This document shows positions 1-9,126 of a stretch of 64,000 bases of DNA, piece by piece. Position 1 is the first letter of the stretch, and each line of letters opens with the position of its first letter. Origin of the DNA: Paludibacteraceae bacterium. GTDB taxonomy: Bacteria > Bacteroidota > Bacteroidia > Bacteroidales > Paludibacteraceae. Position numbers and translations under genes: made by a program. The stretch lies in NCBI GenBank assembly GCA_017464025.1, contig JAFUEI010000052.1, positions 55,336 through 119,335 of the forward strand. Reading direction: 5' to 3'. The notes below the pieces were generated by a model. The model did no database searches and was not told the origin of the DNA. It was given only the letters and a program-made list of their open reading frames with translations.

Positions 1-2
1 AT

Positions 3-194
3 TTTCTGGGTATCACGCCCGACTGGGAACGGGAAGATGCCGTGCTCCAGCAGCTCGCTGACGGCGAATCGCCCGTGCTCTCCCGCCCGCAACGCCAGCA
101 GTTGCTCGACCGTCTCTGCCGCTATTATGCCGCACAAATCGACGGTTTCCAGACACCCGCCTCCCTTGCCGTTCTCGAAGAACTGTACGACTGA
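3..194 (+). CDS. recO: DNA repair protein RecO, C-terminal fragment (5' end outside window)
   Basis: The open frame runs in from the left edge and gives 63 residues ending in ...LAVLEELYD. The pattern of a YY-containing helix (LCRYYAAQIDGF) followed by SLAVLEELY closely resembles the C-terminus of Bacteroidales RecO, which loads RecA onto SSB-coated single-stranded DNA in the RecFOR pathway. Only the C-terminal tail is visible; the OB fold and zinc-binding part lie outside, so the call rests on the tail pattern. The gene converges on the outer-membrane protein gene at 209-1120, with 14 bp between the two stop codons. Confidence 0.7.
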   Translation, partial: FLGITPDWEREDAVLQQLADGESPVLSRPQRQQLLDRLCRYYAAQIDGFQTPASLAVLEELYD

Positions 195-208
195 TTCCGC
201 CTGCCTTT

Positions 209-1120
209 CTATTGGTCGAGTTCGCAGCGGCAGTGTTCCTGCCGGTGATATACATTCCACAAAACGGTCAGCCTTATGCCTGCCTCCCAACTGTTATATC
301 CGCCTGTCAGACGGGTATCTGTCAGACTGTTGATTCGCAATGTCCGGTGCAGGTTGTCTTCCGACTGGGTGAACGGATTCAGGTCAACGCCGGAATAATC
401 AGTCAGCGGCAGCTCCTGCCGGCTGCCGGCATGGATGCCGTAAACACCATACACGGCCGCACGCACCACCGTCTTCCGGCCGGCACCAAAAGACGCTCCC
501 AACTCCACAGTCGGAGCAATGCACAGCGGCCGCGAAGCAGACCTCCCTGACGTCTGGTACGCGCTTCGTTCGTAAAAGCCGTAATCCGGACGATTCGTGA
601 TATAGTCGGCGGCCCATCGCTCATACTGACCGGCCGTCTGCAAATCGGTACGGGTGGTATAGGAAGCAGACAAGGCATAGCGCAGCCGCATGCCGGCCAG
701 AAAGTAAAACGGACTGCCGCTCTGCCAGCCGGCCATTACTGACAGCTGCCCGCTGAGGCGCGAACCGCTTTCCCGTAGCGATGAATAGGTATATACATAA
801 TCGTGTCCCTCGCCGGTGATGTCCACCGCCGGACGGGAATCGGAATAGGTATCTATACCCAACCCGTACTGCTGCCAGGAGGCTCCCAAGCCCGCTTGAA
901 AGAGAAATCCTCGGTAGTTCAGGTCATACAGCAGCATCCCTTCTGCAGCGCCGCCAATAGCTGGACTCACGGCAGGGGCTTCCGACAGCTGCATACCGGA
1001 AACGCCACCTGCAACGGACAGACCTATATAATGGCCGGTGGGCGGAACAGCGGCAACCGTGGCGGATACAGAAAGCACCAGTATCACTGCCAAACAACGA
1101 ATATCCGACGTCCTTCTCAT
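209..1120 (-). CDS. Outer-membrane beta-barrel protein, function unknown
   Basis: 303 residues with a typical signal peptide (MRRTSDIRCLAVILVLSVSATVAAV) followed by alternating aromatic/polar strands such as YRGFLFQAGLGASWQQYG and SPFYFLAGMRLRYALSASY, as in small Bacteroidota porin-like barrels. No catalytic motif is visible. The start codon overlaps the stop of the upstream gene (1117-4158) by 4 bp, so the two are probably translationally coupled. It is the last gene of the surface-protein operon and may anchor or accompany the large secreted proteins encoded upstream; that role is inferred from position only. Confidence 0.75.
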   Translation of the reverse strand: MRRTSDIRCLAVILVLSVSATVAAVPPTGHYIGLSVAGGVSGMQLSEAPAVSPAIGGAAEGMLLYDLNYRGFLFQAGLGASWQQYGLGIDTYSDSRPAVDITGEGHDYVYTYSSLRESGSRLSGQLSVMAGWQSGSPFYFLAGMRLRYALSASYTTRTDLQTAGQYERWAADYITNRPDYGFYERSAYQTSGRSASRPLCIAPTVELGASFGAGRKTVVRAAVYGVYGIHAGSRQELPLTDYSGVDLNPFTQSEDNLHRTLRINSLTDTRLTGGYNSWEAGIRLTVLWNVYHRQEHCRCELDQ

Positions 1121-4100
1121 AGCTCTTGCAGTACATTAAGATTCACCTCCTGCCCTACCACATTGTACCAGCGCTCACCCTTGCGGATATACAGACACCC
1201 TTCATACACGACCTTGTTCAGGCAGTCCGATGCCTTCAGCACTTTCTCCGCCGTAGCGCCGTCAGCCACTATCGGGCATGAACGGATTCCCGTCGTCTCA
1301 CCCTCTCTAAGCAACGACACATAATAGCTGTGACCGGCATCCGAATTGTCAACGGGAATATAGGCCTGGTTGGCCCCCGCAACCGGAAGGCCGTCCCTAT
1401 ACCATTGATAACCCGTAAAACCGTATTCCTTGGCGGCATCGCCCAATACTCCTATCCAGCCGTTACCCTCTTTCCGCCCGAGAATCTGCACCGGATAGCC
1501 CACCTCAAGCACAACCGTGCGCTCCTCGGCCACACAGAACGGGGTGAGGAATTGCACCACAGCCGTATAATGCCCGGCTCTGATGCCTTCAGGCAGCGGG
1601 AGGATTACGTCTTCGTCCTTTGCAAAACGGTATTGCGCTTCCAGACCCGCCTGCTGTGCCGCCGCATCAGGCAGGATGCTTATGCTGTCCATCCGCCCGC
1701 TCTGCAGCACAACGTCAATGGCGGCGGACAGTCCGGCCGACGGACATACAAAGGCCGTATCCGGCAGCGCCACTTCCAACCGCGGCTCCACATAGAACTC
1801 CACCTCCGCTATACTGTCGCACGAGCAGTCCTCGCTGTAGCGATGCGGCCAACGCCCCGTATAAGTGCCCGAAGCGGTAATCGGTACCGTCTCCTTGCCG
1901 TTGAAGAACTGATAGGGCAGGTCGCGCGCACAAAGCGTGTCTTTTACGTACGATGTCTGCAGGTCGTGCACGTACAGATTGAATACGGCCACGCTGTCAC
2001 AACCGCCGCCCACCGTGTAGTGGGTCGTGTCGGAGAAGGTGTTGAAATAGGTCTTGCCGTTGTAAGTGAACTGCTGCCCTTCGCACAAATGCTTGTTGAA
2101 CACATATTCCTGAACGGAAATATCTTTCAGGTCAAGCCCTATAAGCAGCGAATCCTCACACTTGCGGTTGCCCATATAGGCGTATAGTTTCACGGTGTAC
2201 TGCCCCCCTGCCGTCGGGTACGTATGTTTCACGTAGCGGTCGGCTGACGCGAGAACGGTGCCGTCGCCGAAGTCCCATACGAAGTCTTCCAGCTTCTGGG
2301 CCGTGACAATATCCTGGTTTACGCTCCGCTGGTCGTTATGCATCCGTACATAGCTCCGGTTTTCAAACGTAACCAAATGCTCGCAATTCACTGGCACGTC
2401 CGTATAGGCGGCCTGGGCTACGGGGAACCGGGGCAGACCGATGGCCTCCAGCTGGTAGTAACACTCCTTGTCCTCCGAAGGTTTTATCGGATTGATGACA
2501 TCACATATATACAAGAACGTATCCGTCGGCTCGATGTTGAACGTCTGCTTGCGCGACAGTATGCTGCCTGGATTGTCCGCCCTGTACCAGCGGTATTCAA
2601 AGTTGTCAGGAGCCGTGAACTGGGTGTTGGCCTCCCCGCAGGTCAGGCCCTGCAGTTCGCCCGACTCACAGCCGAGCGTAAAATAGGCATAACCGTAGTG
2701 GCCGCCCTGCGCACAGTCCGTAGTGGTCAGTCGGATGGTGATGTCCTGTCCGATATAGTTGCGCAGGCTCACCGATATCTCGGTCCACTCCTTCCACAGT
2801 ACATGCTCGTTGTCGCTGATGATTTCTTCCGACCAGCCTGTCATGTCGCCATACCCGCACGAAAAGTCGGCACTGCTGCACTCCTTGTCCAGCTGCGTGT
2901 TGTTCACCAGTATGTCTAACGAGAAGTGCGCCTGCTGCACCTCGGGGTGATACTGGGCCGGCGTGTTCATCACGATGGCATATTTTATCTTCAATATGTC
3001 GCTCTCCCCCTCTTCTACGTGCAGTTTGTATTCTATACGCTCCGTTTCGTTGTTGATGTCCCAGTTGCCAAGCCTTACCGATGCCAGCTCCCCGGGAGGT
3101 ATCGTTTTCAGCTTGTAGTTTGTTCGCGGGTCGTATTCGTTCTGCATGTAATGAATCGTATGCCGGCTGACGATGCTGGCATAGCCGTTGTCCACATAGT
3201 TGTTGCTGTATGTCTTGCTCGGAAGCGTTGTCGTCAGGCAATTCCGCTTGTTCAGGGTCATGTAGTCTATGCAACGCACCCCTTCAAAAACGATGAACGG
3301 CGTATAGACGGCATAGGCACTCATGTCCTCCCCGCAATGCGAACGGATATAGAACGTCTGTACCCCCTCCGACATATTGTGAATCTCTAAACTCTTTTCG
3401 GTCACATGCTCATAGAAGTGCCACTTCTGCTCGTTGGCATCATAGCTGCGGACCGTATAGTAATCCGCACTGCCGTTCCAGCTCAGCGTCACCACCCCGG
3501 CGCGGGAAGTATGGCTGATGCCGCTCGGCTGCTTGCAGTCGTTGAACTCATGAATCTCTATGTTGTCCACACATCCGGAAGGAGGATAATGCTCGCCCGC
3601 ACCATTGAACCATACAATCACTAATTTGGCCGGCTTTCCGTCGCTCTCGAACTGCCGCGTCGCATATTGCCACGACATGGCCTGCGTCAGGGGGATACTG
3701 TCTATCTGATAGTCCTTCAGATAGGCCGGCAGACCCGCACCGTTGCCCGAATTAAGTGTCCTGCCATCGGCGTCAGGTATCCAGAATAGATACAGCGCGT
3801 CCGAACCGGTGGGCTTGCCCAGTGCCTGCCAGTCAAAATAGAGGTTGTACTTCCCTTTGCCGAGTGTCAGCGCCCGGTAGGCCATCACCCACATTGCTTT
3901 CTCTGCATTATAGTCGGACGTTCCGCCACCATCTGCCGAGACATACAGGCCGTAATGACCGGAGGCGCTGTAGTTGCCCGGCTCCCCGATATACCACAGG
4001 TTGTTCAACTCTGCCTTGCGCTGTGCATTGGCAGCGGGGTTCAACACCCATTGCTCGCGCTCGGCTGCATCCTCAAAATCGCATACATATACCGGCCCGC

Positions 4101-4158
4101 CCGCCGTCAGCATCGCTGCTGCTGCAGACAGTAAGATACATATAAAGGTCCTCTTCAT
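1117..4158 (-). CDS. Large secreted multi-domain protein with PKD domain and GCDS repeats
   Basis: 1013 residues. A signal peptide is followed by an adhesin-type (choice-of-anchor J-like) domain (VCDFEDAAEREQWVLNP) and an Fn3-like segment (GVVTLSWNGSADYYTVRSYD). A conserved central block contains IPPGELASVRLGNW. Then come a PKD domain (FVWDFGDGTVLAS...TVKLYAYMG) and two GCDS-type repeats (GGCDSVAVFNLYV, CSCDSIAEVEFYV). The C-terminus carries the motif LYIRKGERWYNVVGQEV, shared with the proteins encoded at 6025-9048 and 9127-17586. It is clearly paralogous to the 6025-9048 product. No enzyme domain is visible, so surface adhesion or a structural role is likely. It lies 13 bp after the OmpA-family gene and overlaps the barrel gene. 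Confidence 0.8.
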   Translation of the reverse strand: MKRTFICILLSAAAAMLTAGGPVYVCDFEDAAEREQWVLNPAANAQRKAELNNLWYIGEPGNYSASGHYGLYVSADGGGTSDYNAEKAMWVMAYRALTLGKGKYNLYFDWQALGKPTGSDALYLFWIPDADGRTLNSGNGAGLPAYLKDYQIDSIPLTQAMSWQYATRQFESDGKPAKLVIVWFNGAGEHYPPSGCVDNIEIHEFNDCKQPSGISHTSRAGVVTLSWNGSADYYTVRSYDANEQKWHFYEHVTEKSLEIHNMSEGVQTFYIRSHCGEDMSAYAVYTPFIVFEGVRCIDYMTLNKRNCLTTTLPSKTYSNNYVDNGYASIVSRHTIHYMQNEYDPRTNYKLKTIPPGELASVRLGNWDINNETERIEYKLHVEEGESDILKIKYAIVMNTPAQYHPEVQQAHFSLDILVNNTQLDKECSSADFSCGYGDMTGWSEEIISDNEHVLWKEWTEISVSLRNYIGQDITIRLTTTDCAQGGHYGYAYFTLGCESGELQGLTCGEANTQFTAPDNFEYRWYRADNPGSILSRKQTFNIEPTDTFLYICDVINPIKPSEDKECYYQLEAIGLPRFPVAQAAYTDVPVNCEHLVTFENRSYVRMHNDQRSVNQDIVTAQKLEDFVWDFGDGTVLASADRYVKHTYPTAGGQYTVKLYAYMGNRKCEDSLLIGLDLKDISVQEYVFNKHLCEGQQFTYNGKTYFNTFSDTTHYTVGGGCDSVAVFNLYVHDLQTSYVKDTLCARDLPYQFFNGKETVPITASGTYTGRWPHRYSEDCSCDSIAEVEFYVEPRLEVALPDTAFVCPSAGLSAAIDVVLQSGRMDSISILPDAAAQQAGLEAQYRFAKDEDVILPLPEGIRAGHYTAVVQFLTPFCVAEERTVVLEVGYPVQILGRKEGNGWIGVLGDAAKEYGFTGYQWYRDGLPVAGANQAYIPVDNSDAGHSYYVSLLREGETTGIRSCPIVADGATAEKVLKASDCLNKVVYEGCLYIRKGERWYNVVGQEVNLNVLQEL

Positions 4159-4171
4159 AGTCCGTTCGCTC

Positions 4172-6028
4172 TTAAAGGATTACTAATTCCACACGACGGT
4201 TGCGTGCGCGTCCCTCCTCCGTATCGTTCGTGTCAATAGGCTCCTTTTCGCCTCGTCCCTCTGCCTCTATGCGATCGGCATGTATGCCGCGGCGCACCAT
4301 CTCGTCCTTCACACTGCCCGCACGGCCTTCCGACAGGCGCTGGTTGTCCTCGTCCGAACCCACCGAGTCGGTATGACCGATGATACGGATGCGCAACTCC
4401 TGATTCTCGTTCAGCAAATCGTACAGGTCCTGCAGGCCGGCTTCCGACTCAGGCAGTATCACCACCGAATTGGTGGCAAAATACAAATCATGCAGTATGA
4501 TGGCCCGCTTCCGCACTATCGGCTCCAGCGTGAAGCGCTCCTCGCTGTCTGTATCCGCTATGTCAGCCGTATAGGACAGGTAGTCGGGGGCTGTGATATG
4601 TATCCGCCACGCGCCGTCCGTCGGCAGCTTTACGCTCCCGCTGCCGGCCACCGTATCGGTCTTCACCGTAGCCACGGCTTTGTCCCCTTCCCGAGGCAGA
4701 AATTCCGCCTGCGCCGCCACAAAACGGCCCGTCTTGCTGTCGCACACCACAAAACGATACACCGGCACCGGCCGCAAGCCGATGCGCACCGTGTCGTTGT
4801 CCTCTCCATGATAATGCTGTATGCCATGCTGCGGCAGATAACCGCTCTTCGAGGCATCCACCGTATATTCGCCCTCAGGCTGCCGTTTGCTAAATACCCC
4901 CCTGCCGTTGGTGCTCTTCTTGAGCGGACGGCCGCTTTCCCCCTGAATGGCCAATGCCACTCCCGACAAGGCCTTCTGCTGCTTGCTGTCATACGTATAA
5001 ACCGCCATGTAGCCGTTCTGCTTCTTGGCGGCCCTCACCTTGTTCATCTGGAGTAAGGCCGTGAACTTCACGCCTACCAGCAGACTGTTCATCCTCCCGG
5101 GGGCCCAGTCCGACTGCAACAGTGAGCGTGTCTCTATCTTTTCTTCCGTCGTAGTGGCAAACACGCCCGTCTCGCCCGTCTGCCAGTTCGGCAGGCCATA
5201 GTCGGCAAACAGCGCTATACGCATACGCCACGGGCGCGCACGGTCCTCGTTCTGGTTTACCCAGTCCTGCGAAAGCAACTGGTCAAGCAGGATGCCTATC
5301 TCGGCCGAGATAGTGCCGTCCAACCCAAAACGGTTCACGCCTGTCAGACGATAGGGAGCCTCCGTGGCGCCGTGCCCCGGAATGTTCGCCCATTCATCAG
5401 CCCACGCATCAGGGTCGGTAATGGTGGTATATACGTCTCCCTCCTGACTGAACGGTGTATAGACTGTCCAGCCTATCTTGCCGCCGGCCTTGAAGTACCA
5501 TTTGTCAAAACGCGCACCCAGCATCAGCGGCAGCATCACCTGCATCGGGAGCTGCTGCTCTTGCATATTGCGCAGATAATAGTTCTTCGTCTGGTTGTAT
5601 TCCGACAGAGGTTGCTCATAGGGCTCCGTGAAGTTCAGTCTGTCGGCTGAAGAGAACAGGCGGAACTCCGGCCCTGCCGACAGCAGAAACTTCTTGTAGT
5701 TGTACTCATAGCCCGCGCCCAACAGCATGCCGCCGCCCCCTGTAAATTGCGAACTGCCCGTCTGCGTGCCGCCGGTCGTGAAACGGCTCCCGCTGTTTAC
5801 AAGCCCCGAATAGCCTGCACCGCCGTAGAAATATACGTTATGAATGTCAAACCGCCGGGCGTTGTAGCGCTTCAGTTCCTTGGCCGTCATTGCCTTCTTT
5901 TTGCCGGACTGACGGCTGCTCTTTTGCACGCTCTTGGCGGGTGATTTCTTCTGGGTCGCGCCCTCAGCCGGCATACCGGTGCCGCACAGCAGCAACACCG
6001 TCAATAGTATGTATTTAAGGTTTCTCAT
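4172..6028 (-). CDS. OmpA-family outer-membrane protein with N-terminal barrel
   Basis: 618 residues. After the signal peptide and a lysine-rich segment there is a barrel-like region (FYGGAGYSGLVNSGSRF...GYEYNYKKFLLSAGPEFRLF). A carboxypeptidase-regulatory-like domain follows at about residues 340-420 (SGVALAIQGESGRPLKKSTNGRGVFS). The C-terminal OmpA/MotB peptidoglycan-binding domain reads HDLYFATNSVVILPES...IIGHTDSVGSDEDNQRLSEGRA...EAEGRGEKEP...NRRVEL. It is expected in the outer membrane with the OmpA domain bound to peptidoglycan. The start overlaps the stop of the 6025-9048 gene by 4 bp (ATGA). The arrangement suggests it may help surface-display or anchor the neighbouring secreted proteins; that is inference. 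Confidence 0.85.
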   Translation of the reverse strand: MRNLKYILLTVLLLCGTGMPAEGATQKKSPAKSVQKSSRQSGKKKAMTAKELKRYNARRFDIHNVYFYGGAGYSGLVNSGSRFTTGGTQTGSSQFTGGGGMLLGAGYEYNYKKFLLSAGPEFRLFSSADRLNFTEPYEQPLSEYNQTKNYYLRNMQEQQLPMQVMLPLMLGARFDKWYFKAGGKIGWTVYTPFSQEGDVYTTITDPDAWADEWANIPGHGATEAPYRLTGVNRFGLDGTISAEIGILLDQLLSQDWVNQNEDRARPWRMRIALFADYGLPNWQTGETGVFATTTEEKIETRSLLQSDWAPGRMNSLLVGVKFTALLQMNKVRAAKKQNGYMAVYTYDSKQQKALSGVALAIQGESGRPLKKSTNGRGVFSKRQPEGEYTVDASKSGYLPQHGIQHYHGEDNDTVRIGLRPVPVYRFVVCDSKTGRFVAAQAEFLPREGDKAVATVKTDTVAGSGSVKLPTDGAWRIHITAPDYLSYTADIADTDSEERFTLEPIVRKRAIILHDLYFATNSVVILPESEAGLQDLYDLLNENQELRIRIIGHTDSVGSDEDNQRLSEGRAGSVKDEMVRRGIHADRIEAEGRGEKEPIDTNDTEEGRARNRRVELVIL

Positions 6029-9000
6029 TGTATCCGTATTCCTTGCGCGTTATACTTTGTTTCGCCAACGATGATTACCAGTTGCTGGTTCTCTATCATC
6101 TTGCGGGCACCGGCTGTGGCCGGCTTCTGATAAGGAGTCGGCACAAACGGACACGACTCCGTTTCCTCACCGTCAGTCGTGCTGACCACTACGCTGTATT
6201 GTGCCGACAGGTCCAGACCGCCCGCCTCATAGTAATACGACAGCGTTGCCCCGTCTATAGGCTGCCCGTTCTTCTGCCATTGGAACGTCTGCAACTGCAA
6301 ACCGTCTAATTTGTCGGCCTTATATACCGACAGCACGTCCCCCCAACGCTGGAATATCATGTTGCGGCACGGACGCGTCATCTCTTCCGTATGCGTCACC
6401 ACACAGCCGTAGTCATTGTAGAAGTCAAATACGAAGGTTCCGCCGTTCAGACCCGTCAGCAGGGTGTCGGCGGTCGCATGACGCTCGCCGTTCAGCATGT
6501 AATAGTCATACCCCGTTCCCGAAACACGGAACTCGCCCGTATATTCCGCATCCCCCACAATGTCTTTCATCACCACCACCGGCAGCAGGCTGTCCAGCAC
6601 CGTCACCGGTATCCATATCGTGGAGTCGCAACCGAAACGGTTGGTCTTGAAACGCACGAAGTTGCCCGATGTGGTGTATTTGTAGCAGTCCCCGTCAATG
6701 CAAAGCGGCTCTTCCGCACATACCGTCGTATCCGGTAGATACACCTTGTCCTGCGGATGCAGATGCAGCGTCCAGGTGTAGGCGCTGTCGCAACCGGCCT
6801 GACTCTTCCACGCTACATGATAACTGCGCTCCTCCGCCGCATAGAATATGCTGTCCGAGTATTTGTCGCCTATCTGTATGTAGCCCCCTTGGCAGATGGT
6901 GGTGTCTATCAGGGTGTGGGTGTCGCCTATCTGCGGCACGTCAAAAAACAGGGTCGTATCGCCGTGACAGGCCCCGTCGGCAATATACGCCTGCAGCGTC
7001 GCCCAATAGCGCCCGCCCGCCTCAGGAAGTTCCAAAAGCGGATTTTCGTCGTCATAACGCAGGGTATCCGCACCGCCTAAACGGCATATCGTCCACTCGT
7101 AGTTCTCGCACTTCTCGTCATAGTGGTGCTCGCTCTTGCCGTTATATTGAGTAAAGATATGGCTGTGGTTGATTAGGCGCACCCTGTTGCGGCATTCCGA
7201 CGGTTCATAACGGTACTCCGCCTCTGCCACAGGAGTACGCGGATAATTGGCCGTCGAGAGCGAGAACTGACAGTCAGGACTCTCCGTCGAGGTCAGTACA
7301 CAGGTGTATGTCGTCGTGTCCGAAGGGGCAAGGGTCAGGGTCAGCGATTTGCCCCCCTGCTCCTCGGCAAGAGGTTGCATCCGGTTGTTGTACCACTGGT
7401 AGCTGAAACCTTCCGGCGCATTGATTTTTATCTCACTCTCCTCGGCACAACTGTTCGAATATATTTTGGCCGCCGCACAGCCTAACGTAAAGTAAGCATA
7501 CCCGTAGTGACCGCTCTGGGCGCAGTCATAGGTGGTCAGACGGATGATGATGTCCTCCCCGTCAAACTCCTCCAGATTCAGACCTACCGTGGTCCACTCT
7601 TTCCAGCAGACAGGTATCTTCCCGCGGGTGTTTTTTCCTTCATACGTATGCCAGCCCGGAGTGGTGGCGTCGCGGTCTGCGGCAAAATACACGTAACCGC
7701 AAGTGGGGTCCACCAATTCATCGCCACGCATTATCTCCAGCTTGAAATGGGGTTGCTCTGCCTCCCTGTGCCCGGGGTCTTCCATCACGATGGCATATTT
7801 GAGCAGCAGGATGGCCGCATTGTCGGCATCCACATGAAACTTGTAGCTGATAGCCTCTGCCTCTGCACCTATGTTCCAGTTGCCTAATCTTACCGAAGCC
7901 AGCTCGCCCGGTGGTATCAGCGGAAGGGCATAGCCCGTGCGCGCATCATACATGTCGGTCTCCCAGTTCACCGAATGACGGCTGTACTGGTCGCTGTACC
8001 CGTTGTCTATCACACCTTCATACGAATACGGGTTGTTGAAACTCCCGAACTGGCACAGTGTGGTGAGTGTGTCCTCCAGATCCACATAGTCCAGGCAGTG
8101 CTTCTCCGGACAGAACACCACAAAATTGTTCAGGTAGCGCCACGCGCTCTCCACCGTATCGTTGCATATTCCCCGCACCCTGAACGTATACATGCCTTCG
8201 CTCAGGTTCTCTATTATCAGGTTCTGGCGCGTGATGTGCGTCCGGCTTATCCAACGCTCGTTGCCCGTGCGCTTGTATTCCAAGGCATATTCGGCCGCCG
8301 TCCCTGTCCAGCGCAACTCCAAGCTGTCACAGTTGATGACCGAGGCCTCCAGACTGCTCGGTATGCCGCAGTCGGCCGATGTTATCTGTATATTGTCTAT
8401 GCAGGCACTCAGCGGCACCTGCAGCGTGGTGTCTGTGTTGGCGGAAGCCCAGATAAAGAACAAACGGAGCGGACGACTGCCGTTCGATGAGATGAACTGC
8501 GCACTCGACCCCGACGAGGTGATAATCTGGTTGCGCCAGCGGGTGGCATCGCTCATCGACATACACTCCGGTATGATGTATTTGCTCAGCTCCCCCGTAA
8601 CGACGCTCTTCCCCGGGGCGGCCTCCATCGCCGGAAGCACGCTCACAGGGGCTATGCCGGCCCACAATCCCGCATTGCCGGTATCGCCGCCTTTGCAACG
8701 CCAGTCAAAACTGATTACGTAATAGCCTTTGGGCAGCACCATGTCCCGATAGGCGTACTGTATGTTCGGCTTCGAGCCGAAACGGGCTTCCTCACCGCCG
8801 TTGCAGCTGATGTAGAGCGCACGCTTGCCGCCGTTGTTGGTTGCTTCTCCAACCACCCATTGGTCCGTACACTCCGAAGCCTGCGCACCGGGGTTCAGCA
8901 CCCAGTTGCTTATCTCGGCGGCCTCGCTCTCTTCAAAACCCAATTGGTAGGGAATACTGATGCTCTGTGCCGACAACAGCCACGTACTGCACAGCGCAAC

Positions 9001-9048
9001 CGACAGTACGCACACCTTCCCTATGATGCCTGATATGATGTTTTTCAT
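6025..9048 (-). CDS. Large secreted multi-domain protein, paralogue of the 1117-4158 product
   Basis: 1007 residues with a signal peptide, an N-terminal adhesin-like domain (LGFEESEAAEISNWVLNPG), an Fn3-like segment (SLELRWTGTAAEYALEYK), the conserved block IPPGELASVRLGNWNIG, an Ig/PKD-like region and GCDS repeats (AGCDSAYTWTLHLHP, FGCDSTIWIPVTV). The C-terminus is LVIIVGETKYNAQGIRI, aligning with the tails of its two large neighbours. The paralogy to the 1117-4158 product is seen throughout, for example SRHSVNW versus SRHTIHY and KYAIVMEDP versus KYAIVMNTP. Function is unknown; a surface or matrix protein is likely. A hairpin at 9077-9114 separates it from the giant gene upstream. Confidence 0.8.
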   Translation of the reverse strand: MKNIISGIIGKVCVLSVALCSTWLLSAQSISIPYQLGFEESEAAEISNWVLNPGAQASECTDQWVVGEATNNGGKRALYISCNGGEEARFGSKPNIQYAYRDMVLPKGYYVISFDWRCKGGDTGNAGLWAGIAPVSVLPAMEAAPGKSVVTGELSKYIIPECMSMSDATRWRNQIITSSGSSAQFISSNGSRPLRLFFIWASANTDTTLQVPLSACIDNIQITSADCGIPSSLEASVINCDSLELRWTGTAAEYALEYKRTGNERWISRTHITRQNLIIENLSEGMYTFRVRGICNDTVESAWRYLNNFVVFCPEKHCLDYVDLEDTLTTLCQFGSFNNPYSYEGVIDNGYSDQYSRHSVNWETDMYDARTGYALPLIPPGELASVRLGNWNIGAEAEAISYKFHVDADNAAILLLKYAIVMEDPGHREAEQPHFKLEIMRGDELVDPTCGYVYFAADRDATTPGWHTYEGKNTRGKIPVCWKEWTTVGLNLEEFDGEDIIIRLTTYDCAQSGHYGYAYFTLGCAAAKIYSNSCAEESEIKINAPEGFSYQWYNNRMQPLAEEQGGKSLTLTLAPSDTTTYTCVLTSTESPDCQFSLSTANYPRTPVAEAEYRYEPSECRNRVRLINHSHIFTQYNGKSEHHYDEKCENYEWTICRLGGADTLRYDDENPLLELPEAGGRYWATLQAYIADGACHGDTTLFFDVPQIGDTHTLIDTTICQGGYIQIGDKYSDSIFYAAEERSYHVAWKSQAGCDSAYTWTLHLHPQDKVYLPDTTVCAEEPLCIDGDCYKYTTSGNFVRFKTNRFGCDSTIWIPVTVLDSLLPVVVMKDIVGDAEYTGEFRVSGTGYDYYMLNGERHATADTLLTGLNGGTFVFDFYNDYGCVVTHTEEMTRPCRNMIFQRWGDVLSVYKADKLDGLQLQTFQWQKNGQPIDGATLSYYYEAGGLDLSAQYSVVVSTTDGEETESCPFVPTPYQKPATAGARKMIENQQLVIIVGETKYNAQGIRIQ

Positions 9049-9076
9049 AGATTATTCATAGTATAATGATATTGCA

Positions 9077-9114
9077 AGAAGCCGGCCCCCGCCCTTCGGC
9101 AAGGGCCGGCTTCT
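9077..9114 (-). terminator. Intercistronic hairpin after the giant adhesin gene
   Basis: A perfect 12-bp inverted repeat (AGAAGCCGGCCC and its complement) flanks a 14-nt loop in the 78-bp gap between the stop of the 2819-residue gene and the start of the next gene. Read on the minus strand it is followed by TGCAATATC, without a clean U run. It could be a partial terminator or an RNA-stabilising structure setting the ratio of the giant protein to downstream products. Confidence 0.6.
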
Positions 9115-9126
9115 GTCGTAGTCCGC

